From Aeromonas bestiarum (GTDB lineage: Bacteria > Pseudomonadota > Gammaproteobacteria > Enterobacterales > Aeromonadaceae), in the NCBI RefSeq assembly GCF_000819745.1, contig NZ_CDDA01000007.1, positions 1 through 64,000 of the forward strand: a stretch of 64,000 nt of DNA. Direction: 5' to 3'. This document shows, in pieces, positions 8,547 through 17,824 of the stretch; within the stretch, counting starts at the first letter, position 1, and every line of letters begins with the position of its first letter. The notes under the pieces are model-generated. The model worked only from the letters and a program-made list of their open reading frames with translations. It was not told the DNA's origin and did not search any database. The translations under genes were made by a program, and so were the position numbers.

Positions 8547-10616
8547 ATGAATTCCTGGCTACGCGGCCTGCTCTATACATTTGCCTTCCTGCTGCTGTTT
8601 GTCTGGGTCGGCCTAGGCCTGTTCGATGCGGAGCGGGCCAAGGGCCCCATCGCCGGCTGGATCAGCCAGCAGACAGGGGTGCCCGTCACCATAGGGCGGC
8701 TGGTGTTCAACCCGCTCCACCCCTACACCCTGCTGGCCGAGCAGGTGAGCTATGGCGACGCCGTCACCCTCGACAAGCTCTATCTGGAGATAGAGAGCAT
8801 CGACTGGCTGAACCGGGACGTGCGCATCGCCCACCTCGATCTCATTCGCCCCGTCATCAGGCTGCCGCTGCCCAACCAGCTGCCGAACCTGCCGGTGCAC
8901 TCCCTCACCATCAGCGACAGCACCATAGATCGGCTCAGCCTGCAGAGTGACGAGCTGACCCTGAGCGGCCTCAACGCCACCCTCAACGACTGGCAGCTGC
9001 TCAATCCGGTGCGGCCACCCCAGGCCAACCTGAGCCTCAACATCAATCAGCTGACAACCCCTGCCTTGGCCCTCTCCCGCCTCAACCTCAAGGGTCGACT
9101 GGAAGGCCAGGTGCTGAGTACCGACAAGCTGACCACCAACCTGTTCGACGGCCTGCTGGAAACCGGCATGGAACTGGACTGGCCGGCCCGCAGCCTGCGG
9201 CTGAGCAACCTCAAGACCCAGGGTATGCGCATCGAGTGGAGCACCCTTGCCAAGGCCGAATCTCCCCTGCGTCAGGTCAGCCTGGATCTCGGCCAGATCC
9301 GGGATCTCAGCTTCAACGACATCGAGCAGGAGCTGGCCCTCAACAACCTCAACGGCCAGCTCACCGCCTTCAACTGGCAGGCCGGCAGCACGCCGACCGG
9401 CTACTTCTCGGGAACCCTCGGCGATCTCGGCCGCGGCCTGTTCCAGCTGGAGGCCATCCAGGGCAAGGTCGCCTTCTCGCCCCAGCAGATTGACGCCGAG
9501 GTGCAGGGCAAGGCCTACGAAGGCGAATTCAATCTGGAACTGGCGCTGGATACCCAGCAGCAGAAGCTGACCCTGAAAGACATGGCCCTGAGCGGCATGG
9601 ACATCAGCCTGCCACAGGGGTGGTGGCAGGATTGGCAGAGCTGGCGGCCACAGCAGATCGACATCCGCAAGCTGGCATTCGACAAGCTCAAGGTGCTCTC
9701 GTTCGACGATGCCCTGCCGCTGTCGCTGACCGGCTGGCAGCTCTATCTGACCGATCTCGGCCTGCGGGGCCAGCAGCCCGCCCCCCTGCTCGGTCGGGCC
9801 AGGATAGAGAGCCAGTGGTTCGAGCTGGTGTGGGACGGCCTCAGCGCCCGCAACGGCGCGCTGGACGGTGAACTGACCCCCAGCGCCTGGCTGCTCAACA
9901 AGCTGACCAGCTCGCTGCCGGACCAGGGCTCCCTCAGCCTGAGCGGCCAGTGGGGCAAGGAGCCGGGCCAGACCAGCCGGTTGCAGCTCAAGGGGGAGAA
10001 GCTGGATCTGGTGCAGTGGAGCAAGCTGCTGCACTCCCCCATCTCCTTCGCCGGCAAGGCCGATCTGAGTGCCGATCTGCAGGCCCTGCACGGCAAGACG
10101 CCAGGCGAGTGGCGCAGCACCCTGCAGGGGAGCTTTGCCCTCGATGCCAACGAGCCCTTCTGGGACAAGGTGCAGATAGATCCCCTGCTGGATGAGTGGT
10201 TCAAGGGCGCAACCCCGCCCACCCTCAGCCCGGATCAGCTGTGGCAGGCCATGCAGGCGGGGGACACCCCCTTCTACCGCATCAAGCTGCAGGGCAAGGT
10301 GGAGCAGGGCCAGTTGCAGATAGAGCAGGCCGGCGCCTCCACCATCACCCATCTGCTCGCCCTGCAGGGGGGCATAGATCTGGTCAACGAACAGTGGCAG
10401 CTGGATCTCGGTGCCCTGAATGGCCAGCGCTGCGCCGAGCTGCTGAGCCACTGGCGCGGCCCGCTCTATGCCCCCGTGCTGAGCTGGGAGTTCCCGGCCA
10501 AGCAGGCCTCCTGTGGCTGGGAGGTGGGGGTGAGCTACCCGGCCCAGGGGCGCAACAGCCCGCTCTGGCGACCGGCACAGCCCGCCAAAGCGCCCACGCC
10601 GGCCAGCGAGCAGTAA
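8547..10616 (+). CDS. AsmA-family envelope protein
   Basis: A 689-residue protein with an N-terminal membrane anchor (about residues 7-26). The rest is long and beta-rich, with repeating short strands, as in AsmA/TamB/YicH proteins that bridge or organise lipid movement between inner and outer membranes. The N-terminal signature (GWISQQTGVPVTIG, then PLHPY) fits the AsmA_N domain. A strong AGGAGG lies ahead of the ATG at 8547. It follows the recG tail relic by 30 bases and ends at a bidirectional terminator. The substrate is unknown, and I do not assign a paralogue name. Confidence 0.8.
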   Translation: MNSWLRGLLYTFAFLLLFVWVGLGLFDAERAKGPIAGWISQQTGVPVTIGRLVFNPLHPYTLLAEQVSYGDAVTLDKLYLEIESIDWLNRDVRIAHLDLIRPVIRLPLPNQLPNLPVHSLTISDSTIDRLSLQSDELTLSGLNATLNDWQLLNPVRPPQANLSLNINQLTTPALALSRLNLKGRLEGQVLSTDKLTTNLFDGLLETGMELDWPARSLRLSNLKTQGMRIEWSTLAKAESPLRQVSLDLGQIRDLSFNDIEQELALNNLNGQLTAFNWQAGSTPTGYFSGTLGDLGRGLFQLEAIQGKVAFSPQQIDAEVQGKAYEGEFNLELALDTQQQKLTLKDMALSGMDISLPQGWWQDWQSWRPQQIDIRKLAFDKLKVLSFDDALPLSLTGWQLYLTDLGLRGQQPAPLLGRARIESQWFELVWDGLSARNGALDGELTPSAWLLNKLTSSLPDQGSLSLSGQWGKEPGQTSRLQLKGEKLDLVQWSKLLHSPISFAGKADLSADLQALHGKTPGEWRSTLQGSFALDANEPFWDKVQIDPLLDEWFKGATPPTLSPDQLWQAMQAGDTPFYRIKLQGKVEQGQLQIEQAGASTITHLLALQGGIDLVNEQWQLDLGALNGQRCAELLSHWRGPLYAPVLSWEFPAKQASCGWEVGVSYPAQGRNSPLWRPAQPAKAPTPASEQ

Positions 10617-10620
10617 AACG

Positions 10621-10647
10621 AACAAGGCCTCATCATGAGGCCTTGTT
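10621..10647. terminator. Bidirectional terminator between the AsmA gene and yiiD
   Basis: Perfect 12-base arms AACAAGGCCTCA and TGAGGCCTTGTT with a 3-base loop, between two convergent genes. Confidence 0.8.
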
Positions 10648-10670
10648 GCAATCTTGCGAGGTGAAAAGCG

Positions 10671-11585
10671 TCAGGCCTGCTGACCGGGCCGCTTGATGGG
10701 CTGCACCACGTAGTGACCGAGGAACTCGGCCGCCAGCTTGTCACCACTGAACAGCTTGATCTTGAGGCTGAACTTGGCCGACTCTCCCGCCTTGAGCGGC
10801 GCCAGCACGGCGGGCATTCCCTCGCGGGCCACCCGCGCCTCCGGCTCCTCGTTGACCGGGCGGTAATACTTGATGTTGCCCTCTGCCAGCACTGTATCCC
10901 CCACCAGACCCGCTTCTTTGAGCTGCAACCAGATCAGGCCCCAGCCCGCCAGCACGCACTGGCTGTAGATGCTGCCGGCAAACATGGTGTCGTGCACGTT
11001 GAGGTTGGCCGCCAGATTGGCCTTGAGATGGAAGGTCTGGCCGTCGTAGTGGGTGATGTGTACCCCCATCTTCTCGCTGATGGGGATGCCCCGCGACCAG
11101 CGGGTGGTCAGATCCTGGCACCACTCGGGGCGATACTGGATGGTCTGCAAGGGGCTGAGGGACTTGATCATCTGGCGATGGGGAATGCGGCCGAAGGAGA
11201 CGGGGCCTTCCCCCACCTCGAGGAAGCCGCACTTGCGATAGAACTCCACCGCCTCCTGGCGGGCATTCATCACCAGCCGCTTCACCTTCTCGCTGCGGGC
11301 CAGTTGTTCGAGATCTTCCACCATGCGGGCACCCAGTCCCTGACCGCGAAACTCGGGGCGCAACGCCATAAAGCGGATCTGGGCCTCATCACCACCGACA
11401 AACAGTCGGCCGACGGCGATGGGCGTGCCATCAGGCGCCAGCATCAGGCGGTGGATGGCAACGGTATCGTATTCGTCCCGCTCGGAACCGACGGGCAGAT
11501 TGAAGGGTTTACGCAGCAGTTCCCAGCGCAGCTGGTAGTAAGCATCCAGCTCGGCTGCCGTTTGAGGGGTGACTACCCGGTACAT
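10671..11585 (-). CDS. yiiD: YiiD/MadA family: GNAT domain plus hotdog thioesterase-like domain
   Basis: A 304-residue two-domain protein. Residues 1-140 form a GNAT acetyltransferase domain with the acyl-CoA loop RGQGLG at 80-85. Residues of about 155-300 form a YiiD_C hotdog domain (NLNVHDTMFAGSIYSQC). In E. coli the YiiD family has been linked to malonyl-ACP decarboxylation and fatty-acid initiation, and it also lies next to dtd. The ATG at 11585 has AAGGA seven bases upstream. Its first ~120 bases occur twice more upstream (11586-11829), each with a start and ribosome site, so this is the only start that gives the whole protein. Confidence 0.85.
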   Translation of the reverse strand: MYRVVTPQTAAELDAYYQLRWELLRKPFNLPVGSERDEYDTVAIHRLMLAPDGTPIAVGRLFVGGDEAQIRFMALRPEFRGQGLGARMVEDLEQLARSEKVKRLVMNARQEAVEFYRKCGFLEVGEGPVSFGRIPHRQMIKSLSPLQTIQYRPEWCQDLTTRWSRGIPISEKMGVHITHYDGQTFHLKANLAANLNVHDTMFAGSIYSQCVLAGWGLIWLQLKEAGLVGDTVLAEGNIKYYRPVNEEPEARVAREGMPAVLAPLKAGESAKFSLKIKLFSGDKLAAEFLGHYVVQPIKRPGQQA

Positions 11586-11707
11586 AAAGCGATCCTTGAG
11601 TGAGTGCCGACGGACAGATTGAAGCGCTTGCGCACCAATGCCTCCCAGCGCAGCAGGTAGTAAGCTTCCAGCTCGGCTGCCGTCTGAGGGGGGACTACCC
11701 GGTACAT
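11573..11707 (-). pseudogene. Second copy of the yiiD 5' end (44-codon ORF)
   Basis: ATG at 11707, preceded by AAGGATCGCTTT, begins MYRVVPPQTAAELEAYY, matching the YiiD N terminus (MYRVVTPQTAAELDAYY). It carries one extra codon relative to yiiD (RWEALVRK against RWELLRK), reads out of frame into the next unit, and stops at a TAG (11573-11575). That stop lies 13 bases inside the real yiiD start. The unit is 122 bp, so copies are out of phase. Confidence 0.8.
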
Positions 11708-11829
11708 AAAGCGATCCTTGAGTGAGTGCCGACGGACAGATTGAAGGGCTTGCGCACCAATGCCTCCCAGCGCAGCGGGTAGTAAGAGTCCAGCTCGGCT
11801 GCCGTCTGGGGAGTGACCACCCGGTACAT
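11695..11829 (-). pseudogene. Third, most upstream copy of the yiiD 5' end (44-codon ORF)
   Basis: ATG at 11829 begins MYRVVTPQTAAELDSYY and the reading frame ends at a TAG at 11695-11697, 13 bases inside the start of the second copy. The sequence before its start (AAGGATGGAACT) differs from that before the other two copies. I take it as the original promoter-proximal leader and the other two units as later insertions or duplications. The coding part is as close to yiiD as the second copy is. Confidence 0.8.
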
Positions 11830-11880
11830 AGTTCCATCCTTGAGTTACACTGGTCGAAAACCATCTTGCCGTGCAAATTC

Positions 11881-12549
11881 ATGGACTTCAATCTGCAAGC
11901 GTACCAAGCCGACCACTTATTGCACCTGAGCGCCAAGCCGGAACGGCGCCTCTCCATTCTGGAAAATGCCCATCACCGCTGGCTGGAGATAGACGGCGTG
12001 GTGCAGTCGGCCATGTCCCTCGCCCAACCGGCCAGTCTCTGCCTGCCCCATCAGCAGTGCATCGCCAGCCTGTTGCCGGTGACGGCTACCCGGGTGCTGG
12101 AGCTGGGGCTGGGCGGCGGCGATCTCACCCGTCACCTGGGGGCACGCTGGCCCGAGGCACGGCACGACTGCGTGGATCTGGACGAAGAGGTACTGACCCT
12201 GTTTCAGGCGTTCTTCCGCCACCCGGCGGAACCCGCTGATCGGGCGCTGCACCTGCACCACGCCGATGCCCTCGCTTTCCTGCTGGCCCACGACGACACC
12301 TATGACTTCGCGCTGCTCGACCTGTTCAGCCAGGATGGCAACCCCCTGCTGCTGTTCCAGCATCACCTCTATCAGACCCTGGCCGCCCGGCTGCGCGGTC
12401 CCCTCATCATCAACCTGCTGCCGCGCACCCACAGGGAGCTGGAGCAGGCACTCATGCTGGCCGAGGAGTGGATTGGCCCCACCCAGGCGCACCCAGTGCC
12501 CGGCTACATCAACGTGATCCTGCACGCAATCCCGCGCCACCTCGCCTAG
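11881..12549 (+). CDS. Spermidine-synthase-like SAM-dependent methyltransferase-fold protein
   Basis: A 222-residue cytoplasmic protein with the Rossmann motif VLELGLGGG (residues 72-80), then DCVDLDEEV and FALLDLF, as in the spermine/spermidine synthase superfamily. It is shorter than true SpeE (about 285) and lacks an obvious N-terminal beta-strand domain. Substrate specificity is unknown, and aminopropyl transfer should not be assumed. It diverges from yiiD with the start at 11881, 51 bases from the outermost yiiD-copy start. It converges on dtd. Confidence 0.7.
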   Translation: MDFNLQAYQADHLLHLSAKPERRLSILENAHHRWLEIDGVVQSAMSLAQPASLCLPHQQCIASLLPVTATRVLELGLGGGDLTRHLGARWPEARHDCVDLDEEVLTLFQAFFRHPAEPADRALHLHHADALAFLLAHDDTYDFALLDLFSQDGNPLLLFQHHLYQTLAARLRGPLIINLLPRTHRELEQALMLAEEWIGPTQAHPVPGYINVILHAIPRHLA

Positions 12550-12595
12550 CCGCGATGCTCCCGGTTATTGCCACCGGCTCTGCCGATACATCCTC

Positions 12596-13033
12596 TCAGA
12601 CCTGCAGCCAGAAGGTCACAGGACCATCGTTGAGCAGCGCCACCTTCATGTCGGCGGCAAAGCGGCCCGTCTCGGTCGGTATGCCGCTGGATGCTGCCTG
12701 CGCCACGAAGTAGTCGTATAGCCGCTCGGCCTCGACCGGGTGGGCGCCGCCGGAGAAGCCGGGTCTCATCCCCTTGTTGGTATCCGCCGCCAGGGTGAAC
12801 TGGGAGACCACCAGCAGGCTGCCACCCGCCTGGCTCACGTTCAGATTCATCTTGCCATTCTCGTCGGAGAAGATGCGGTAGCCGCTCACCTTGTGCAGCA
12901 GCTTGGCGGCCCTGGCCTCGTCATCCCCCTGCTCCACCCCGAGCAGCACCAGCAGCCCCCGGCCTATGGCCCCGGTCACGTCTCCCTCTACCGTTACGCT
13001 GGCCTCGGAAACCCGCTGGATCAATGCAATCAC
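12596..13033 (-). CDS. dtd: D-aminoacyl-tRNA deacylase
   Basis: Hydrolyses D-amino acids from mischarged tRNA (it also acts on Gly-tRNA(Ala)). It contains SQFTLAAD (77-84) and ends in GPVTFWLQV (137-145), both hallmarks of the Dtd active site. I chose the GTG start at 13033, preceded by AGGAG, because it gives 145 residues beginning MIALIQRV, the same length and start as E. coli Dtd. An upstream in-frame extension has no support. It lies downstream of yihY, as in E. coli. Confidence 0.95.
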   Translation of the reverse strand: MIALIQRVSEASVTVEGDVTGAIGRGLLVLLGVEQGDDEARAAKLLHKVSGYRIFSDENGKMNLNVSQAGGSLLVVSQFTLAADTNKGMRPGFSGGAHPVEAERLYDYFVAQAASSGIPTETGRFAADMKVALLNDGPVTFWLQV

Positions 13034-13055
13034 ATCCCTCTCCTCTTGAAACAAA

Positions 13056-13090
13056 ATGACCGCCCCCATCTTGCTAACAGGGGCGGTCAT
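13056..13090 (-). terminator. Terminator between yihY and dtd
   Basis: Eleven-base arms ATGACCGCCCC and GGGGCGGTCAT with a 13-base loop. On the minus strand the stem is followed by TTTTG. It would end yihY and attenuate read-through into dtd. Confidence 0.7.
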
Positions 13091-13114
13091 CGATGCTAAC
13101 AGCAAGAGGCCGGA

Positions 13115-13987
13115 TCAGGCCAACTCATCAGCACCCGGTCGCTCATATTCACCGAGGCAGGCGGTAGTTTCCGCGCCAAGCAAGACCACCAACCAGCTGA
13201 GGTAGACCCAGACGAACAGGATCGGAATGGTCGCCAGGGCGCCATAGATGGCCTGATAGGAGGGGAAGTTGGTGATGTAGATGGCAAATCCGCGCTTGGC
13301 CAGCTCGAACAGGGTAGCGGCCACCAGGGCGCCGATGAAGGCGTGTATCAGCCGCACCTTGCAGTTGGGCACCACCGTATAGACCAGCAGGAAGGTGAGC
13401 ACGGAGAAGAGGAACGGCAAGCCGCGCAGCAGCAGGTAGCCGATGCCGAACAGGCTCTCGGCCCCAAACAGCCGCAGCGAGAAAATGTAGGAGGAGATGG
13501 CGATGCTGGCGCCGATGAGCACAGGGCCCAGGGTCAGTATCATCCAGTACATGGCAAACGCCTGCGCCAGCGGTCGGCCCTGGGTCGAGCGCCAGATGTA
13601 GTTGAGGTTCTTGTCGATGGCCGAGATCAGCATCAGCGCCACCACTATCAGGGCACCGATGCCGACGGCAGTGGTATTGGTGGCATTGGCCACGAAGCCG
13701 TCTATGTACTCCTTGAGCATCTCACCCGCGGTGGGCACGAAGTTGTGATAGACGAACTGCTCCATCGCCTGTTTCAGGGTCTGGAACACGGGAAAGGCGG
13801 ACATCATGCCGAACACCACGGCAATCATGGGCACCAGGGAGAGCAGGGTGACATAGGCCAGATAACCGGCGGTCACCGTCAGCCTGTCCTGCTGGAAACG
13901 ACCCCAGACAAACTGGGCGAAGTGGCCACCATCGTGGCGTAAAAAGGAGAGGGCATGGCCGAGACGGCCACCGAATTTCTGCTGCAT
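13115..13987 (-). CDS. yihY: YihY family inner membrane protein
   Basis: A 290-residue protein with about six membrane segments and the family motif [20 protein letters not shown] near the C terminus. It was formerly annotated as ribonuclease BN; that activity belongs to another protein, and its role is unknown. I prefer the ATG at 13987 (GGGA seven bases before it). It gives the same 290-residue length as E. coli YihY. The ATG pair at 14008/14011 would add seven or eight residues without a good ribosome site. Confidence 0.88.
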   Translation of the reverse strand: MQQKFGGRLGHALSFLRHDGGHFAQFVWGRFQQDRLTVTAGYLAYVTLLSLVPMIAVVFGMMSAFPVFQTLKQAMEQFVYHNFVPTAGEMLKEYIDGFVANATNTTAVGIGALIVVALMLISAIDKNLNYIWRSTQGRPLAQAFAMYWMILTLGPVLIGASIAISSYIFSLRLFGAESLFGIGYLLLRGLPFLFSVLTFLLVYTVVPNCKVRLIHAFIGALVAATLFELAKRGFAIYITNFPSYQAIYGALATIPILFVWVYLSWLVVLLGAETTACLGEYERPGADELA

Positions 13988-14113
13988 CGTGATTCCCAAT
14001 GTCTTCATCATGCCGGCATTGTGTCAGATTGCATGGCCATTTGGCCACCTATGGGCCGGATCGATGCGACCTGTTCGGGCATGCTGGCCAGCGATACCCC
14101 GCCGAGCGACCAT

Positions 14114-14137
14114 AAAAAAAGAGGCCCGAAGGCCTCT
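14114..14137 (-). terminator. Terminator after typA
   Basis: GAGGCC-CGAA-GGCCTC hairpin, followed on the minus strand by seven U residues. It lies 24 bases past the typA stop. Confidence 0.85.
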
Positions 14138-14160
14138 CTCTGTCTGTCGAGGAACAGATA

Positions 14161-15972
14161 TCAAGCACGACCGGCGCGCTTGCGATCCATCTCGGTCAGC
14201 AGTTTCTTACGCACACGGATAGCCTTGGGCGTGATCTCTACCAGTTCATCGTTGTCGATGAATTCAAGAGCCTGTTCCAGGGTCATGCGGATCGGCGGAG
14301 TCAGCACCTGGGCTTCATCGGTACCGGAGGCACGCATGTTGGTCAGCTGCTTGCCCTTCAGGCAGTTCACTGTCAGGTCGTTGGAACGGGAGTGAATACC
14401 GATCACCTGGCCTTCGTACACTTCGGTCGCGTGACCGATGAACAGACGACCACGGTCTTGCAGACCGAACAGGGCAAAGGTCAGAGCCTTGCCGGTAGCG
14501 TTGGAGATCAGCACGCCGTTCTGACGCTCGCCGATGCTGCCACCCTTGTGCGGACCGTAATGGTCGAAGGTGTGGTACAGCAGACCGGTACCTGAGGTCA
14601 TCGTCAGGAACTCGGTCTGGAAGCCGATCAGGCCACGACTCGGGATCATGAAGTCAAGACGGACACGGCCCTTGCCATCCGGGGTCATGTTGGTCATCTC
14701 GCCCTTACGCAGGCCAAGTTGCTCCATCACGGAACCCTGGTGGATCTCTTCCACATCGACAGTCACGGTTTCGAACGGTTCGTGCAGAACGCCGTCCACG
14801 GTGCGCAGGATAACTTCCGGACGGGATACCGCCAGCTCGTAGCCTTCGCGACGCATGTTTTCGATCAGGATGGAGAGGTGCAGTTCACCACGACCGGATA
14901 CGCGGAATTTGTCCGGATCTTCGGTCTCTTCCACACGCAGGGCCACGTTGTGGACCAGCTCCTGGTTCAGACGCTCCATGATGTTGCGGGAGGTCACGAA
15001 CTTGCCTTCTTTACCGGCGAACGGTGAGGTGTTGACCTGGAAGGTCATGTTCACGGTCGGCTCGTCAACGGAGAGCGGCGGCAGGGCTTGAACAGCACTG
15101 TTGTCACAGATGGTGTCGGAGATTTTCAGCTCGCCCAGACCTGTGATGGCGATGATATCACCCGCTTGCGCGTCAACCACTTCGGTACGGGACAGACCCA
15201 GGTAGCCAAGCACCTGACCGACTTTGCCGGTACGGGTCTTGCCATCGGCACCGATGACGGTGACTTGCTGGTTGGTCTTGACGCGACCACGGCTGATACG
15301 GCCGATGCCGATAACACCCACGTAGGAGTTGTAATCCAGCTGGGAGATCTGCATCTGGAAAGCACCGGCAGGATCACCCTTCGGCTGCTCAACGTTATCA
15401 ACGATGGCCTGGAACAGGGGTTCCATGTTGTCGGACTCAACGCCCTGGTCCATGGTGGCCCAACCGTTCAGTGCAGAGGCGTAGACAACTTTGAAGTCCA
15501 GTTGCTCATCGGTCGCACCCAGGTTGTCAAACAGGTCGAATACCTGATCCATAACCCAGTCAGGACGAGCACCCGGACGGTCGATCTTGTTGATGACCAC
15601 GATCGGCTTCAGACCCTGGGCGAATGCCTTCTGGGTCACGAAACGAGTCTGCGGCATAGGGCCGTCAACAGCATCAACCAGCAGCAGCACAGAGTCGACC
15701 ATGGACATGACGCGCTCTACTTCACCACCGAAGTCGGCGTGACCCGGGGTATCAACGATGTTGATACGGTAGTCTTTCCAGCGGATCGCGGTGTTCTTGG
15801 CGAGAATGGTAATACCACGTTCCTTTTCCAGGTCGTTGGAATCCATCAGACGCTCTTGACCATCAGTGGTACGGTCCAGGGTTCCAGACTGCTGCAGCAG
15901 CTTATCAACCAGGGTAGTTTTGCCGTGGTCTACGTGCGCAATAATCGCAATATTGCGTAAATTCTCTAACAT
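14161..15972 (-). CDS. typA: Ribosome-associated GTPase TypA/BipA
   Basis: Translational GTPase of the EF-G class that aids 50S assembly, especially in the cold and under stress. It has 603 residues (E. coli about 607). G1 AHVDHGKT is at 12-19, followed by DTPGHADF (G3) and NKIDRPGA (G4), EF-G-like domains III and V, and the BipA-specific C terminus. I chose the ATG at 15972, with GAGG upstream and the E. coli-like start [14 protein letters not shown] five codons earlier is less likely. It diverges from glnA, as in E. coli. Confidence 0.96.
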   Translation of the reverse strand: MLENLRNIAIIAHVDHGKTTLVDKLLQQSGTLDRTTDGQERLMDSNDLEKERGITILAKNTAIRWKDYRINIVDTPGHADFGGEVERVMSMVDSVLLLVDAVDGPMPQTRFVTQKAFAQGLKPIVVINKIDRPGARPDWVMDQVFDLFDNLGATDEQLDFKVVYASALNGWATMDQGVESDNMEPLFQAIVDNVEQPKGDPAGAFQMQISQLDYNSYVGVIGIGRISRGRVKTNQQVTVIGADGKTRTGKVGQVLGYLGLSRTEVVDAQAGDIIAITGLGELKISDTICDNSAVQALPPLSVDEPTVNMTFQVNTSPFAGKEGKFVTSRNIMERLNQELVHNVALRVEETEDPDKFRVSGRGELHLSILIENMRREGYELAVSRPEVILRTVDGVLHEPFETVTVDVEEIHQGSVMEQLGLRKGEMTNMTPDGKGRVRLDFMIPSRGLIGFQTEFLTMTSGTGLLYHTFDHYGPHKGGSIGERQNGVLISNATGKALTFALFGLQDRGRLFIGHATEVYEGQVIGIHSRSNDLTVNCLKGKQLTNMRASGTDEAQVLTPPIRMTLEQALEFIDNDELVEITPKAIRVRKKLLTEMDRKRAGRA

Positions 15973-16119
15973 TCTCGCCTCAATCACCGGGTAAAATTGG
16001 GCGCTAATTGTACTCTCGCCTTTGTGATCTGCCTAGCAGAATTGCAGTGCATTCACGCATAACAGGGGATCGGGATCATGGACCTTCCGCTCAAAGCCTG
16101 CTTAGATGGGGGCTGACCG

Positions 16120-16143
16120 TATACTGCGCACCATTTTAGTGCA
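16120..16143 (+). promoter_or_regulatory. NtrC box overlapping a possible sigma-70 -10 element (glnA p1-like)
   Basis: CGCACCATTTTAGTGCA (16127-16143) matches the NtrC palindrome TGCACC-N5-GGTGCA type, with a mismatched first base. It overlaps TATACT at 16120-16125, a candidate -10 box. In E. coli NtrC bound at such a site both represses glnAp1 and acts as an enhancer for glnAp2. The arrangement here, about 110 bp upstream of the sigma-54 promoter, fits that. Confidence 0.75.
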
Positions 16144-16250
16144 CCAAAACGATCCACTGTTGCACTACTTTGAGGCGTAACGCGCTGAGATGGCGGGTCT
16201 TGGGGCAGGCTTATAGTCGCAAATGCCCTGAAATCAAGCTGTCACAAACT

Positions 16251-16267
16251 TGGCACGATACTGGCTT
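16251..16267 (+). promoter_or_regulatory. Sigma-54 promoter of glnA
   Basis: TGGCACGATACTGGCTT has the invariant GG (16252-16253) and GC (16264-16265) with exactly 10 bases between them, as in -24/-12 promoters. The predicted transcript start is about 16276, giving a leader of about 48 bases with GGAGG before the glnA ATG. Confidence 0.85.
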
Positions 16268-16323
16268 ATGTGAATGTGATGACGCATTCACCCTAAGAGT
16301 TTTAACACCGGAGGTTACTTAGC

Positions 16324-17733
16324 ATGTCAGCCCAGAACGTTTTGGCCCTGATCCAGGAACACGAAGTCAAGTTTGTTGACCTGCGCTTTACCGACACCAA
16401 GGGTAAAGAGCAGCACGTATCCATCCCTTCCCACCAGGTCAACGAAGACTTCTTCGAAGACGGCAAGATGTTCGATGGCTCCTCCATCGGCGGCTGGAAG
16501 GGCATCAACGAGTCTGACATGGTGCTGATGCCGGATGCGGCCTCCGCCAAGCTGGATCCGTTCACCGAAGAGACCACCCTGAACATCGTCTGCGATGTGC
16601 TGGAACCGGCCACCATGCAAGGTTATGACCGCGATCCGCGCTCCATCTCCAAGCGCGCCGAAGATTTCCTGAAAGCCAGCGGCATCGCTGACACCGTGCT
16701 GTTCGGGCCGGAGCCGGAATTCTTCATGTTCGACAACATCACCTTCTCGAACACCATGGGCCACAGCTTCGTGAAAATCGAATCTGAAGAAGCCGCCTGG
16801 AACTCGGGTACCGAGTATGAGCACGGCAACAAGGGCCACCGTCCGTTCGTGAAAGGCGGTTACTTCCCGGTTGCACCGGTCGACTCCTCCCAGGACATCC
16901 GCGCCGCCATGTGCCTGGTGCTGGAAGAGATGGGCCAGGTCGTTGAAGCTCACCACCACGAAGTGGCGACCGCCGGTCAGAACGAGATCGCGACCCGTTT
17001 CAACACCCTCACCCTGAAAGCGGATGAAGTGCAGGTGCTGAAGTACGTGATCCACAACGTGGCACACGCCTACAACAAGACAGTCACCTTCATGCCGAAA
17101 CCCATGTTCGGTGACAACGGCTCCGGCATGCACTGCCACCAGTCCCTGGCCAAGAACGGCGTCAACCTGTTCGCCGGCGACCTGTACGGCGGTCTGTCCG
17201 AGATGGCACTGCACTACATCGGCGGTATCATCAAGCACGCCAAGGCCATCAACGCCTTCGCCAACCCGACCACCAACTCCTACAAGCGTCTGGTGCCGGG
17301 TTATGAAGCACCTGTCATGCTGGCCTACTCCGCCCGCAACCGCTCTGCCTCCATCCGTATCCCGGTAGTGCCGAGCCCGAAAGCTCGCCGCATCGAAGTA
17401 CGCTTCCCGGATCCGGCAGCCAACCCGTACCTGGCGTTCGCAGCCCAGCTGATGGCCGGTCTGGATGGCATCATCAACAAGATCCATCCGGGCGATGCCA
17501 TGGACAAGAACTTGTATGACCTGCCGCCGGAAGAAGCCGCCGAAGTGCCGACCGTTGCCGGCTCTCTGGACGAAGCCCTGGCCGCACTGGACAGCGATCG
17601 CGAGTTCCTGACCCGCGGTGGCGTGTTCAGCGATGACTTCATCAACTCCTACCTGGAACTGAAACAGCAGGATGTTGACCGCGTGCGCATGACCCCGCAC
17701 CCGCTGGAGTTTGAACTGTACTACTCCGTTTAA
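16324..17733 (+). CDS. glnA: Glutamine synthetase, type I
   Basis: Condenses glutamate and ammonia to glutamine with ATP, as a cytoplasmic dodecamer. It has 469 residues, identical in length to E. coli GlnA. Visible are the beta-Grasp segment DGSSIGGW, the ATP/Mg region ending [19 protein letters not shown], and the adenylylation tyrosine Y398 in NLYDLPPEE, so activity should be controlled by GlnE. Transcription is from a sigma-54 promoter with an NtrC box upstream. It ends at a strong terminator, then the DUF4124 gene and glnL-glnG. Confidence 0.98.
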   Translation: MSAQNVLALIQEHEVKFVDLRFTDTKGKEQHVSIPSHQVNEDFFEDGKMFDGSSIGGWKGINESDMVLMPDAASAKLDPFTEETTLNIVCDVLEPATMQGYDRDPRSISKRAEDFLKASGIADTVLFGPEPEFFMFDNITFSNTMGHSFVKIESEEAAWNSGTEYEHGNKGHRPFVKGGYFPVAPVDSSQDIRAAMCLVLEEMGQVVEAHHHEVATAGQNEIATRFNTLTLKADEVQVLKYVIHNVAHAYNKTVTFMPKPMFGDNGSGMHCHQSLAKNGVNLFAGDLYGGLSEMALHYIGGIIKHAKAINAFANPTTNSYKRLVPGYEAPVMLAYSARNRSASIRIPVVPSPKARRIEVRFPDPAANPYLAFAAQLMAGLDGIINKIHPGDAMDKNLYDLPPEEAAEVPTVAGSLDEALAALDSDREFLTRGGVFSDDFINSYLELKQQDVDRVRMTPHPLEFELYYSV

Positions 17734-17760
17734 TCCGGACCACAGCTCAGAACTTGACCA

Positions 17761-17784
17761 AACCCGCCAACAGGCGGGTTTTTT
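17761..17784 (+). terminator. Terminator after glnA
   Basis: AACCCGCC-AACA-GGCGGGTT followed by TTTT, 27 bases past the glnA stop. It separates glnA expression from the genes downstream. Confidence 0.88.
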
Positions 17785-17824
17785 CTCTGATAGGATTAAG
17801 CAAAATCCCGTCAAGGAGAGATGG

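Noticed and set aside
8613-10625. 670-residue open frame opposite the AsmA-family gene
   Set aside because: Antisense shadow with biased composition; the sense gene has an AGGAGG site, a membrane anchor and family features.
10671-11957. A longer 428-residue version of YiiD starting at 11957
   Set aside because: The extra N-terminal residues read the two upstream repeat copies out of frame and show no protein similarity. The ATG at 11585 has a good ribosome site and the true N terminus.
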